From an uncultured Sutterella sp. (GTDB lineage: Bacteria; Pseudomonadota; Gammaproteobacteria; Burkholderiales; Burkholderiaceae_F): a DNA stretch of 24,124 nt. Both the position numbers and the translations under genes were made by a program. Every line of letters starts with the position of its first letter. Position 1 is the stretch's first letter. Below are positions 6,119-14,334 of this stretch, piece by piece. The DNA lies in assembly GCA_900546995.1 (NCBI GenBank), contig URFF01000020.1:1-24124 (forward strand), given 5' to 3'. The notes beneath the pieces were generated by a model. That model saw only the letters and a list, made by a program, of their open reading frames with translations. It did not search any database and was not told the origin of the DNA.

Positions 6119-7397
6119 TTAGCACATGATGTAAATCGCTACCAAAAGCACGAGCATCACGGGCATCGAGCGCTTACAGACTTCAAAGGGCGATACCATG
6201 GCGATACCAGACAAAATAATCATGCCGCCAGCCAAGGGGGGAAGCGTAGCGGCCGAAACCACCGGCCATTGTTGCCAAATAGCCAAGGTCAGTGATTTCC
6301 ATGCCGAAGGCATGTGCGTGAGGGGGCACGGCTTCGTTAAAGGCAAAGGTAGCCGCATCGCCCGAACCGGTAATCAAACCCAAGAAGAACGGACCAAACG
6401 TAGCACCGACTTTAGCAATTTCGTTGGAAGACTTCAGCGTTTCAATAAAAAGGTCAATCACGCCACAGGCACGAAGACCGGCGGCAAACACACCGGCAGC
6501 AATGATGATGCCGAGAATGCTGCCATAACCGTTGCCTAAACCTTCAAAGAATTTCTTCACAACCGTTTCCGGATTGCTGCGCGTGACAACGATCGCGTAA
6601 ATCATGCCAAAAAGCATAGCGGTGCAAACCGATAACTTCAGCTGCGGGAACCAAACGGCACCGGCTAATAAAATCGCGACAGGGACCATTGGCGCAAGAG
6701 CCATCAGAATATTCGGTTTAGTGGGCAATTGATTGCTGGATCCTGCGCCCGTGACAGCCGCGTGATTGGCATCAAGAGCCGTTTTGTCGTAATCACGCAA
6801 GATGATGCAAAGCACGGTCAAACTGACAATGCTTAAAGCGCACAGCGTTAAGGTGCGGGGAGCGGTCAGCAAAATGTAATCCATCACCGGGATGCCTTCG
6901 AGCTGTGCGACAAAGATATGATGAGGTGTCGCCGGACTAAGGTAAGCCGCCATGCAGGAACAGGCTACGGTTGCCGCAGCCATGGCAGGTTTAAACCCGG
7001 CTCGGACAAGCAAGCAAATAATTGTGGGACCGACAGCGGCTGAAAAGCCGGAAAAACTGTTGATGCCTAAGTTGATGATGAGTAACACCACCATTGTGCA
7101 GGGCAATAGGAAAATGCCTAAAGAGCGAAGCGGTTTGGTTAAAAGAGCAACTAAGTGCATGTCGCACTTGGTTAAAGACATGACGGCAGCAAAACCGATA
7201 GCCGAGCAAATGGCGACAATCAATGACGAGGTGGTCATGGATTTATCAAATTGCCTGAATGCTTCCAATGGCTCCATGGCAATCAAAGTCATCGCCAAAC
7301 CGGCGAGCAAAAGCACGAACCGGGTCTCTCTTCTCTTGATGAGTCCGTAGATGGTGAGGACAACGATTACCAGCGCTGCCCAGACGGTCCAAGTCAT
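6119..7397 (-). pseudogene. dcuC: DcuC-family C4-dicarboxylate carrier, frameshifted near 3' end
   Basis: A polytopic inner-membrane carrier of the DcuC type (anaerobic fumarate/succinate or related dicarboxylate exchange). The frame from ATG 7397 (strong GGAG ribosome site) runs 404 codons to 6183, but its last 17 residues (LGWRHDYF...) are out of frame. The expected family ending (PLAGGMIILSGIAMVSPFEV... to a stop at 6119) is present in the next frame. Removing one base from the run of six G (6236-6241; six C in the mRNA) fuses the two into a normal 425-residue protein reading GGFGRYASPLAGGMI. The lesion removes the last 40 or so native residues, one or two membrane helices. Upstream neighbour on the same strand is a GntR-type regulator, also broken. 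Alternative: indel error in the homopolymer. Confidence 0.82.
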
Positions 7398-7473
7398 AGT
7401 GTTACTCCTTTCCTTGATAGTCTCCGCTTTTTAAACAAGCGTTCAAAAGACTATAAAAAAGGCATTCATGTCG

Positions 7474-7489
7474 GGTAATGGTTCTTACC
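7474..7489. promoter_or_regulatory. Inverted repeat upstream of dcuC-like gene
   Basis: GGTAA-N6-TTACC dyad 77-92 bases before the carrier ATG. A position and size suitable for a GntR-family operator, but the arms are short. Confidence 0.25.
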
Positions 7490-7566
7490 GTTGAGATTTG
7501 TTCGGTGATTAATTACTTTATTGATTTATCAGGAATTTTTGATTTGATAGCCCTTGTTAAGCTCTT

Positions 7567-7584
7567 AACCTTGCTAGCAAGGTT
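7567..7584. repeat. 18-bp perfect palindrome at the end of the GntR-like gene
   Basis: AACCTTGCTAGCAAGGTT is fully self-complementary and lies 4 bases past the regulator stop. A second hairpin, GTTAAG-CT-CTTAAC (7556-7569), shares its edge, so the two RNA structures are mutually exclusive. There is no T-run, so a plain terminator is not certain; it may also be an operator. Confidence 0.5.
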
Positions 7585-7587
7585 GCA

Positions 7588-8348
7588 TCAAGCTTGTATC
7601 CGAATACAGATTTCCGATTCTCTGCAACGCTGAATTCGGTATTCAACCGGTAGACCGTTATGTAATCTAGCGATTCGAGTCAGACGCAGCATGACACTTT
7701 GTTTTTTAAAGTGTTGAGAAAGTAACGGATCCTCTTTGACGTTGACAATGTCAATGGTGTCTGTTGCGTGATGACTCCGCATACGAGTTCATACATGGCA
7801 TAAAGAGCCACTGTCGGTTCTTTTTCCAGAATATGCTTTTCTTGAAGTGCTTCAAAGTGATCGGCTCTAAGAAAAATTTCATCGATACCGGATTTTCTTT
7901 GATGAATGTCGCTCCAGATAATACGAACGATATGCAAAACCGGCGTTCCAACGTCAATTTGAAGTTCACGGGCGACCGTGTCATCGGCGGGAATTCTTTC
8001 AAAAACGGTTAGTTTGTCTTTAATGGAAATCGTGTGGCCGTCTTTGGCACAGAGCCGATGAAAACGATTCCAAAACCCGTATTTGGCAAAACCTTTCAAA
8101 AAAAGACCTTTTCCCGGGATGGCGACAAGCGTGTCTTCATCCATTAACATGGCCGCAGCACGTCGCACCGTGCCGACGCTCACGTCAAAAATTTGACTGA
8201 GTTGGTTATAAGACGGCAAGCAGTCGCCGCTTTTAAGAATTCCCAAAGCAATGGCTTGTGACAGTCGGGTTTTGACTTGGTAGTACAAATCGATGTCGTC
8301 AACAAAGGGATGTGACTTGACAAATTGCGTTAAGGATTCTTTGGACAT
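7588..8348 (-). pseudogene. GntR-family (HutC/UTRA) transcriptional regulator, frameshifted
   Basis: The N-terminal part is a GntR winged helix-turn-helix: LYYQVKTRLSQAIALGILKS, then LPSYNQLSQIFDVSVGTVRRA and the wing GKGLFLKG at about 85. A UTRA effector-binding domain follows from about residue 105. The frame from ATG 8348 ends at 7680 (222 codons), its last 26 residues being out of frame. The next frame carries the true UTRA end (TDTIDIVNVKEDPLLSQHF ... MLRLTRIARLHNGLPVEYRI) to a stop at 7588. The switch is near 7755-7765, where one base seems to be missing; restored length would be 253 residues. Neighbour on the same strand, and presumed target, is the damaged dcuC. The ribosome site is weak. 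Effector unknown. Confidence 0.8.
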
Positions 8349-8438
8349 CGGTGTACTTTAAAGAAAACACAGCAATCCAGTATACGGACTGTTACTGGGT
8401 TTCCCAACATTGACTGACGGAGATAGAAGAAAAAGACC

Positions 8439-8526
8439 TGGCGGAAAGGGTGGGATTCGAACCCACGAACGCTTGCGCGTCGGCAGTTTTCAAGACTGCT
8501 GCATTCAACCACTCTGCCACCTTTCC
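8439..8526 (-). tRNA. tRNA-Ser (anticodon TGA)
   Basis: 88-base class II tRNA with long variable arm and encoded CCA (8439-8441). Acceptor GGAAAGG/CCTTTCC; anticodon stem GCAGT/ACTGC with loop CTTGAAA, so anticodon TGA; variable arm GACGCGCAAGCGTTC; T arm GTGGG-TTCGAAT-CCCAC. Confidence 0.95.
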
Positions 8527-8539
8527 GAGAGAGGACGCT

Positions 8540-8568
8540 ATTTTAACTGAAAGTGCTTAAGTGTTCAA
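8540..8568 (-). promoter_or_regulatory. Promoter of tRNA-Ser(TGA)
   Basis: Minus strand TTGAAC (8568-8563), 17-base spacer, TAAAAT (8545-8540), 14 bases ahead of the mature tRNA. Confidence 0.6.
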
Positions 8569-8669
8569 TAACCAAATGATCAAAAAAATCGCCTTTTGGC
8601 TACTTAAATTGCCGCTTATTACTCTATATAGTGGTATTAATTGGAAAATCAACATGATAGGAGAATGGT

Positions 8670-10145
8670 ATGAGCTTTACATTTGAGAAAGAATACGGCT
8701 TGTTGATTGGCGGTGAGTGGGTCAAGGCCGAAAAAGGGGAAACCTTTGCAACCTATAATCCGGCGACCAATGAGTTGTTAAGTACTTGTGCGAATGCGTC
8801 GGCCGCCGATGTTGATAAAGCGGTCAGTGCCGCTCAAAAAGCGTTTGAAAGCTGGTCTCGCACAAGCCCCCAGGAGCGTGCCGCTCTTTTGTTGAAAGCC
8901 GCAGATACGATTGAAGGGCACGCCGCCGAATTGGCTGAAATTGAAACGCGTGATAACGGTAAACCTTTGCGTGAAACGACGCTCGTTGACGTTCCGCTTT
9001 CAGTCGATCACTTCCGCTACTTTGCCGGTTGCCTGCGCTCTGAAGAAGGCTCTGCGGTGATGATCGATGACAATACGCTTTCCATTGTCTTACATGAGCC
9101 GATTGGTGTCGTCGGTCAGATTATTCCGTGGAACTTCCCGCTTTTGATGGCTGCTTGGAAGATTGCGCCGGCGCTTGCCGCAGGTAACACGCTCGTGATT
9201 AAACCGTCTTCAACCACGCCGCTTTCCATTTTGTACCTTGGGCAGCTGCTTAATGAAATTTTCCCGGCCGGTGTCATCAATATCATTACCGGTCGAGGAG
9301 CCCAAAGTGGTCAAGCCATGCTTGATCATCCGGGGTTTGCGAAGTTGGCTTTCACCGGATCAACGGAAGTGGGCTACAGTGTGGCAAAGGCTGCCGCCAA
9401 CCGCTTAATTCCTGCGACGCTTGAGTTAGGAGGAAAATCTGCCAATATCTACTTTAATGACTGTCAAATGGATAAAGCGCTCGAAGGCGCGCAAATTGGC
9501 ATCCTCTTTAATCAAGGACAAGTCTGCTGCGCAGGGTCTCGTATTTTCGTCCAAGAAGGCATTTATGACGAGTTCGTTCAAAAGCTCGCACAGGCCTTTG
9601 GCGAAGTCAAGGTTGGCGATCCGATGGATATGCAAACGCAAATGGGTTCACAAATCAACCGCAAGCAACTGGAAAAGATTTTGGACTATGTGGCAATTGG
9701 CCAGGCTGAAGGCGCTCGTGTTTTAACGGGGGGTAAGGCTGCCGTTGTCCAAGGGCTAGAAGGCGGCGCCTTCATGCAACCGACGTTGCTTGTTGATGTG
9801 ACAAACGACATGCGGGTAGCCCAAGAGGAAATTTTCGGACCGGTTGCCGTTGTCATTAAGTTTAAGACCGAGCAAGAAGTTATCGACATGGCTAATGACA
9901 GCGAATACGGTTTGGGAGGAGCCGTTTGGACTCGTGATATCAACCGAGCATTGCGGGTTGCCAAAGCCATTCGAACCGGTCGCATGTGGGTTAACACCTA
10001 TAACGAATTGCCGGCTCATACGCCGTTTGGCGGTTACAAGAAGTCCGGTATCGGGCGCGAGACCCACAAAATGATGCTGTCTCACTACAGCCAAACAAAG
10101 AATATCTATATTTCTTTGTCTGAAAGTAAAAGAGGCTTTTTCTAA
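8670..10145 (+). CDS. NAD(P)-dependent aldehyde dehydrogenase (AcoD/ExaC/AldB-like)
   Basis: 491 residues, cytosolic; oxidises an aldehyde to the acid. All ALDH-superfamily landmarks are present: IIPWNFPLL (Asn155 oxyanion residue), Lys178 in VIKPS for cofactor binding, FTGSTEVG (228-235), general base Glu252 in LELGGKS, and nucleophile Cys286 in NQGQVCCAGSR. The C terminus (PAHTPFGGYKKSGIGRE, then HKMMLSHYSQTKNIYISLS, ending GFF) is the signature of the acetaldehyde/chloroacetaldehyde dehydrogenase group, so acetaldehyde or another short aldehyde is the likely substrate. ATG preceded by AGGAG. Ends with its own terminator; a separate unit from the thioredoxin gene. It sits between two tRNA-Ser genes of opposite direction. 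No regulator adjacent apart from the damaged GntR gene. Confidence 0.92.
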   Translation: MSFTFEKEYGLLIGGEWVKAEKGETFATYNPATNELLSTCANASAADVDKAVSAAQKAFESWSRTSPQERAALLLKAADTIEGHAAELAEIETRDNGKPLRETTLVDVPLSVDHFRYFAGCLRSEEGSAVMIDDNTLSIVLHEPIGVVGQIIPWNFPLLMAAWKIAPALAAGNTLVIKPSSTTPLSILYLGQLLNEIFPAGVINIITGRGAQSGQAMLDHPGFAKLAFTGSTEVGYSVAKAAANRLIPATLELGGKSANIYFNDCQMDKALEGAQIGILFNQGQVCCAGSRIFVQEGIYDEFVQKLAQAFGEVKVGDPMDMQTQMGSQINRKQLEKILDYVAIGQAEGARVLTGGKAAVVQGLEGGAFMQPTLLVDVTNDMRVAQEEIFGPVAVVIKFKTEQEVIDMANDSEYGLGGAVWTRDINRALRVAKAIRTGRMWVNTYNELPAHTPFGGYKKSGIGRETHKMMLSHYSQTKNIYISLSESKRGFF

Positions 10146-10158
10146 TTAACTTTCTCAG

Positions 10159-10203
10159 GCACCGATGTAGGAGATTTCAATTTCTTCATCGGTGCTTTCG
10201 TCT
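10159..10203 (+). terminator. Terminator of the aldehyde dehydrogenase gene
   Basis: 9-bp perfect stem GCACCGATG (10159-10167) with CATCGGTGC (10187-10195), 19-base loop, followed by TTTCGTCTTTTT. The loop is longer than usual. Confidence 0.7.
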
Positions 10204-10277
10204 TTTTGACAATCTTTTGCAATTTTGTCTCTGAAACTTCGGTATGATTGATGCGTTCTTTTTGAGGAGATCAAATC

Positions 10278-10607
10278 ATGGTTCTTGAAATCGATAGTAA
10301 AGATGTTCAACAAGCGATCGCTGATCATCCGCTTTTCCTTGTGAGCTTCGGTGCTGAATGGTGTATTGACTGCCGTCGTGCGGATCCTTTCTATAAGAAA
10401 TTTTCCGAAGAGTACACGGACGTTTGCTTTGCCAAGGTCAATGTTGGTGATCGTGATGGCGAATTGCGTCAACAATTGCGTGAACAGTATCAATTCGGTC
10501 ATATTCCGACCATGATTTTCTATAAGAACGGTCAGGAAGTGGATCGCATTGTTGAGGTTCAAACGCCGAGTGAATTGAAGGCTTTCATTGAAAAGTGCAA
10601 AGCCTAA
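10278..10607 (+). CDS. Small thioredoxin-fold protein with WCIDC active site
   Basis: 109 residues with one thioredoxin domain and no signal peptide, so a cytosolic thiol reductant or oxidant. The redox motif is Trp28-Cys29-Ile-Asp-Cys32 and the cis-proline is Pro77 in GHIPTMIFY. The dipeptide between the cysteines is Ile-Asp instead of Gly-Pro, so redox potential and partners should differ from standard TrxA. It may serve peroxide defence or a specific reductase; I cannot name the partner. GAGGAG ribosome site upstream of the ATG. A TATGAT at 10243-10248 may be its -10. Stands alone between a terminator and tRNA-Ser(GGA). Confidence 0.88.
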   Translation: MVLEIDSKDVQQAIADHPLFLVSFGAEWCIDCRRADPFYKKFSEEYTDVCFAKVNVGDRDGELRQQLREQYQFGHIPTMIFYKNGQEVDRIVEVQTPSELKAFIEKCKA

Positions 10608-10662
10608 CGCTTTGAGCTGATGGGTGAAATTCGTACGGAACGAAAAATTTTTCTAAAAACAC

Positions 10663-10690
10663 TTGAAAAAGCTTTTTCGAACAGTATAAT
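10663..10690 (+). promoter_or_regulatory. Strong promoter of tRNA-Ser(GGA)
   Basis: TTGAAA (10663-10668), 16-base spacer, consensus TATAAT (10685-10690), 23 bases before the mature tRNA. Confidence 0.8.
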
Positions 10691-10713
10691 TTCACCTTCG
10701 TCAACATCACCTT

Positions 10714-10803
10714 GGAAGGGTGGCAGAGTGGTTGAATGTACCGCCCTGGAAAGGCGGCATACGGTTATCCGTATCGAGGGTTCGAATCCCTCCCCTTCCG
10801 CCA
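10714..10803 (+). tRNA. tRNA-Ser (anticodon GGA)
   Basis: 90-base class II tRNA with encoded CCA (10801-10803). Acceptor GGAAGGG/CCCTTCC; anticodon stem CCGCC/GGCGG with loop CTGGAAA, anticodon GGA; long variable arm with stem ATACGG/CCGTAT; T arm GAGGG-TTCGAAT-CCCTC. Confidence 0.95.
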
Positions 10804-10811
10804 GAATTCTG

Positions 10812-10843
10812 ATCCCAAGAGTTTTTTAGCTCTTGGGATTTTT
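10812..10843 (+). terminator. Terminator of tRNA-Ser(GGA)
   Basis: 10-bp perfect stem ATCCCAAGAG/CTCTTGGGAT (10812-10821, 10830-10839), 8-base loop, then a T run. Confidence 0.9.
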
Positions 10844-10958
10844 CGTATGTAGTGTGAAAAAGTGAAGCAAATTTGTGAGAATGTACATTTGTTAATTGGC
10901 TAAAAAGTGCTTTTGAGAATTTGTTAAAGAAAACATCTTTTGTTGGTTAGGATCGAAT

Positions 10959-12329
10959 ATGCATTTTGTTCAATCGCAATTGTCGGCTTGGGGCCTGTCT
11001 CAAGATATCGCCTTTTTCCTTTTGGGATTAGCCCTGTTTTGCCTTCTGATTTGTATTTTGCTTTTTCGAGCGCTATCGGAAAAAAGGAAAGCGATTGATT
11101 TTCTCAATTCTCTCAAAGAGCAACAGGGAGCCGATGCTCTGAATGAATTTCGTCAAAGTGTCGGCGAGGAGATTCACAAGGCGAACGCTCAATTACGAAT
11201 GGAACTCACTGACGGTCTGTCAAAGTGGTCAGAGACTCAGTCCGGTCAAATGATGCGCTTTGCGGAAATGGTGCAACAGATGAATGCGCAGGCGAGTCAC
11301 AACGCTTCGCAGTCACGATCCGAAGCAACGGCGACGATGATTCAAATGAGTCAAACGATTAATTCAGAACTCTCCGGCATTCGCGAAACGTTAAATCGCC
11401 AGCTTCAGACACTACAAAACAATAATGACCGAAAGTTGGAGCTCATGCGGCAGACGGTTGAATCCAAGTTGGAGACGACATTGGAGACGCGCCTATCGGA
11501 AAGTTTTCGTCAAGTTGCCAGTCAACTAAAAGAAGTGGAAACCGGATTAGGGGAGATGCGAGCTTTAGCCGGTGAAGTCGGTGAACTGAAACGAGTTCTC
11601 ACCAATGTTAAAAGTCGTGGTACGTTTGGTGAAGTGCAACTTGGAGCCATTCTTGAAGATATTTTGCCCGGGCACTATGAATGCAATGTGGTGACACGTC
11701 CTCATTCAAACGAGCGTGTGGAATTTGCCATTCGTTTACCAGGTGATGGACAAAATCAAAAAGTCCTGATGCCGATTGATTCAAAATTTCCGGTTGAGGA
11801 TTACTTGAAACTGCAACAAGCTCAGGAAAAAGGGGATGCGGCTGAGGCCGAAAAGGCGGCCAAAGCGCTAGAAACCCGCCTAAAGACAGAAGCGAAGAAA
11901 ATACACGACAAATACATCGAGGTGCCTTATACCACTGAGTTTGCCATTTTATTTTTACCGAGTGAGTCGCTGTACGCTGAATGTATTCGCCGAACCGGTG
12001 TGATCGAAGAGTTGCAAACGAAATATCGAATTACGGTGGCGGGGCCCACGGTGCTTGCAGCCTTGTTAAATAGTCTTCAAATGGGCTTTCGGACGCTCGC
12101 GATTCAAGAGCGTAGCGCGGAGGTCTGGGCAGTCTTAGGTAATGTCAAGATGGAATTCGCTCGTTTTAGCGAAGCCATCGAATTGATGGATAAACGCGTT
12201 GATACGGTAAAATCCGCTATTCAATCGGTCAAAACCCGTACAAGCCAAATGGGTAAAAAACTCAAAGATGTTGAAGTTTTACCCGGAATGCAGCCGGCAG
12301 AGATAAGTCGCAATGACGACAAACTCTGA
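10959..12329 (+). CDS. rmuC: DNA recombination protein RmuC
   Basis: 456 residues. A hydrophobic anchor near the N terminus (about residues 15-39, AFFLLGLALFCLLICILLF), a long coiled coil (about 45-210, with LNRQLQTLQNNNDRKLELMR), then the RmuC domain (about 215-430) with its conserved blocks KSRGTFGEVQLGAILEDILP, VLMPIDSKFPVEDYLKL, YTTEFAILFLPSESLYAE and TVLAALLNSLQMGFRTLAIQ. The domain is a predicted PD-(D/E)xK-type nuclease fold; in E. coli RmuC limits recombination at inverted repeats. That is worth noting because a fresh inverted duplication interrupts mdh 3 kb away. Start ATG 10959 with a weak AGGA upstream. A 31-codon gene follows 20 bases after the stop. Confidence 0.94.
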   Translation: MHFVQSQLSAWGLSQDIAFFLLGLALFCLLICILLFRALSEKRKAIDFLNSLKEQQGADALNEFRQSVGEEIHKANAQLRMELTDGLSKWSETQSGQMMRFAEMVQQMNAQASHNASQSRSEATATMIQMSQTINSELSGIRETLNRQLQTLQNNNDRKLELMRQTVESKLETTLETRLSESFRQVASQLKEVETGLGEMRALAGEVGELKRVLTNVKSRGTFGEVQLGAILEDILPGHYECNVVTRPHSNERVEFAIRLPGDGQNQKVLMPIDSKFPVEDYLKLQQAQEKGDAAEAEKAAKALETRLKTEAKKIHDKYIEVPYTTEFAILFLPSESLYAECIRRTGVIEELQTKYRITVAGPTVLAALLNSLQMGFRTLAIQERSAEVWAVLGNVKMEFARFSEAIELMDKRVDTVKSAIQSVKTRTSQMGKKLKDVEVLPGMQPAEISRNDDKL

Positions 12330-12349
12330 CACAAGAATCAGGAATTTAT

Positions 12350-12445
12350 ATGAAGAAACTCATGCAAATCGGCATCATGATCGCTTTAGGAATCATGATT
12401 CTTTGCTTTATCGTGCAATTCGTTGTTGCGCTTTTAAAGCTTTAA
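12350..12445 (+). CDS. 31-residue hydrophobic membrane peptide, unknown function
   Basis: Not recognised. ATG at 12350 with AGGAA seven bases upstream, stop TAA at 12443-12445. The product starts with two lysines (MKKLMQIG) and is otherwise a single membrane helix (IMIALGIMILCFIVQFVVALL) ending in LKL. Being only 20 bases after rmuC and before a hairpin, it would be co-transcribed with rmuC. The shape (two Lys, one helix, short tail) is that of real bacterial small membrane proteins; expression is not shown. Confidence 0.6.
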   Translation: MKKLMQIGIMIALGIMILCFIVQFVVALLKL

Positions 12446-12459
12446 TGCAGGTTAGTGAC

Positions 12460-12486
12460 GGCTTCAGATGACCGGTATCTGAAGCC
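12460..12486. terminator. Stable hairpin between the rmuC unit and the convergent amidase
   Basis: 10-bp perfect stem GGCTTCAGAT/ATCTGAAGCC with 7-base loop. It lies between two convergent gene ends but has no T-run in either direction, so it may be a terminator of weak type or an RNA 3'-end stabiliser. Confidence 0.55.
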
Positions 12487-12492
12487 ATTAGC

Positions 12493-13776
12493 CTAGCGAA
12501 TGTCAAAGTCAGAAATTTTCTCAAGCCTTAGGGCTATCTCAATCAGTCGGGCATCTTGAAAACGTTGATGTCCAAGCATTAAAGAAATCGGTCGACTATC
12601 TTGTGTTTCTCCGATAGGCAGCGCGATGCTTGGTGCTCGGCCCACAGCCCACCAGGGAACAAATGTTGTTGTCGCGATGACATCGGCCTTATATTCCATC
12701 AAAACTTTTTCAATCGCTTCCGTGCAATTGTTGATTCCTTCCTGACGGATCTGTTGATACTCGGGATCCGCAATAGCGGGATTGAATTGAAGAGCATCAA
12801 ATAAACGATCGATTCCATAGGGATGCTGTGGTAAGCGCATTTCGTAGAATCGAACCAGTTCCTTAAAGTGACTCGGTGTATTGCCGTTTCCAAATTCGGC
12901 TAAAAACCGATCGAAATCGCCTTGTATTTCCACTGAACTAATCGTTTTGTAGTGAGTTTGGACGGGAGTGTAGGGCACCTCAATAAATTCAATACGCGCC
13001 GATTTCGCTTTTTCCATGAATTCACGTAGTCCTTTTCGCATTGCATCATCCATTGCGGACGTTGTACCCGTTAGAAGCGCTATTTTGAGGGGAGTGGTAT
13101 CTTCGCTCGATAGGTCGCTCAAGGTTTCGACCGGACAGTTCAACGTGGCTTCGTCGTTAGGGTCTTCTCCTCGCATGGCTTCAATCAACCGTGTGGCTTC
13201 ATGAAGGTTATTGGCCAAAGCGCCCGGAGTATCCAACGAATGAGAAATCGGAATCACTCCGTGTCGGGAAATCAACCCGACAGACGGTTTTATTCCAACA
13301 ACACCACAAGCCATGGCAGGGCTCATGATGCTTCCATGCGTTTCCGTGCCGATGGCCGCATGACAAAAACCTGCTGCCACAGCAATGGCTGAACCAGAAC
13401 TGGAGCCTCCAGGGCTCAAAGTTTCGTCAATCGGATTGATCCCTTGACCGCCCAATTCGGAGTAACCGGGAGGCAATCGGGTGCTGACAAAAGCAGCGAG
13501 TTCACTCATGGTTGTTTTACCGAAAGGTGTGCCACCGGCACGGCGCAAATTTTTAATACACGTCGCATCACCAGCTTTCAGTGCTTTAAGCGCATAGCTA
13601 CCGGCCGTCGTTCTTAATCCGCTAACGCAAATGTTGTCTTTGACAAGAACGGCCCATTGAGCATTTGAAGGCACTTCCCGCCATTGACTGATTGCATGTA
13701 ACTGGTAATTAAGCTCTCGAATGCGCTCATTGATCAAATGGGCAGTTAGTTTGGGACCACGGTAGCGTATATCCAT
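12493..13776 (-). CDS. Amidase-signature family hydrolase
   Basis: 427 residues with the amidase-signature Ser-cisSer-Lys triad: Lys46 in VLVKDNI, Ser125 in GGSSSGSA, Ser149 in GTETHGSIMSPA. It hydrolyses an amide bond (free amides, or a small peptide amide or carbamate); substrate cannot be told from sequence. It is not GatA: the C-terminal part lacks GatA blocks and no gatB/gatC is near. The residue before the nucleophile's Gly is His (THGS) where Gly-Gly is common. Cytosolic, no signal peptide. ATG preceded by GAGG. Third gene of the minus-strand run mdh-PIN-amidase, 66 bases after the PIN gene. Its long opposite-strand frames look like shadows. Confidence 0.88.
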   Translation of the reverse strand: MDIRYRGPKLTAHLINERIRELNYQLHAISQWREVPSNAQWAVLVKDNICVSGLRTTAGSYALKALKAGDATCIKNLRRAGGTPFGKTTMSELAAFVSTRLPPGYSELGGQGINPIDETLSPGGSSSGSAIAVAAGFCHAAIGTETHGSIMSPAMACGVVGIKPSVGLISRHGVIPISHSLDTPGALANNLHEATRLIEAMRGEDPNDEATLNCPVETLSDLSSEDTTPLKIALLTGTTSAMDDAMRKGLREFMEKAKSARIEFIEVPYTPVQTHYKTISSVEIQGDFDRFLAEFGNGNTPSHFKELVRFYEMRLPQHPYGIDRLFDALQFNPAIADPEYQQIRQEGINNCTEAIEKVLMEYKADVIATTTFVPWWAVGRAPSIALPIGETQDSRPISLMLGHQRFQDARLIEIALRLEKISDFDIR

Positions 13777-13842
13777 GATGAACCTCTATCAGCAATCGAC
13801 AGGTTCAGTTTCTCACCTTAAGCGCAAAGTGGCAACTAGCTA

Positions 13843-14334
13843 TTATCCGTACAGTTGATTTTTAAGTTGTTCAATACTTAAAACGGTGACCCCGAGTTTT
13901 CTTGCCTTTGCCCGCGCTTTAAGGACTTTTTTATCTTTGCTGAGCAACACACAGGGAGAAGTTTGCACAGCGAGAGCAAAAAATTTGTCGTCATCTTGGT
14001 CCCTGCAGTAGCGCTGAGCCGATAATTCCGTGGTAATCAGAGTGACCTCATTCATCCATCGTTTAAGAATGAAATCTTGCTCTTCGGAATTGAGACTAAA
14101 CTGCGAGCGTGAGATAACATCAATGAGCTCAATGAGTGTTTCCCGATGACCTATTGATTGCCATGAACCGTTACTCATCATTTCGTCAATGAAATTAACA
14201 GCCGGATCATGAAACACCCAACGGTCCAATAAAATGTTGGTGTCAAAAACAATGGATCGCTTCTGTGACGAAAGCGCCCTCGGGGGAGCGCTTTCGAGTA
14301 ATTCATCGCAACGCGTTAATAACTCGCTTCGCAT
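13843..14334 (-). CDS. PIN-domain protein (putative nuclease)
   Basis: 163 residues, PIN_3-like. An N-terminal helical segment of about 27 residues leads to the PIN core: Asp31 in VFDTNILLD, Glu69 in TLIELID, the acidic cluster CRDQDDDKFFALA (110-121), and LLSKDKKVL (131-138, Asp134), the four expected acidic metal-binding positions. Members are Mg-dependent RNases, many annotated as toxins. No antitoxin-like small gene is adjacent, so a toxin role is not supported by context. Its ATG overlaps the stop of mdh by one base (TAATG), implying translational coupling to the upstream gene, and therefore possibly altered expression now that mdh is broken. Confidence 0.85.
   Translation of the reverse strand: MRSELLTRCDELLESAPPRALSSQKRSIVFDTNILLDRWVFHDPAVNFIDEMMSNGSWQSIGHRETLIELIDVISRSQFSLNSEEQDFILKRWMNEVTLITTELSAQRYCRDQDDDKFFALAVQTSPCVLLSKDKKVLKARAKARKLGVTVLSIEQLKNQLYG

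Noticed and set aside
8439..10803. Two tRNA-Ser genes in opposite orientation flanking 2.2 kb, considered as edges of a mobile island
   Set aside because: No integrase, no duplicated tRNA 3' end with attachment-site character, and the enclosed aldehyde dehydrogenase and thioredoxin genes look native. Shared sequence is explained by both being serine tRNAs.
12493..13776. Amidase as GatA of the tRNA amidotransferase
   Set aside because: No gatB/gatC neighbours, and the sequence outside the signature does not match GatA.
13843..14334. PIN gene as the toxin of a toxin-antitoxin pair
   Set aside because: No small antitoxin gene on either side; the start is fused to the mdh stop.
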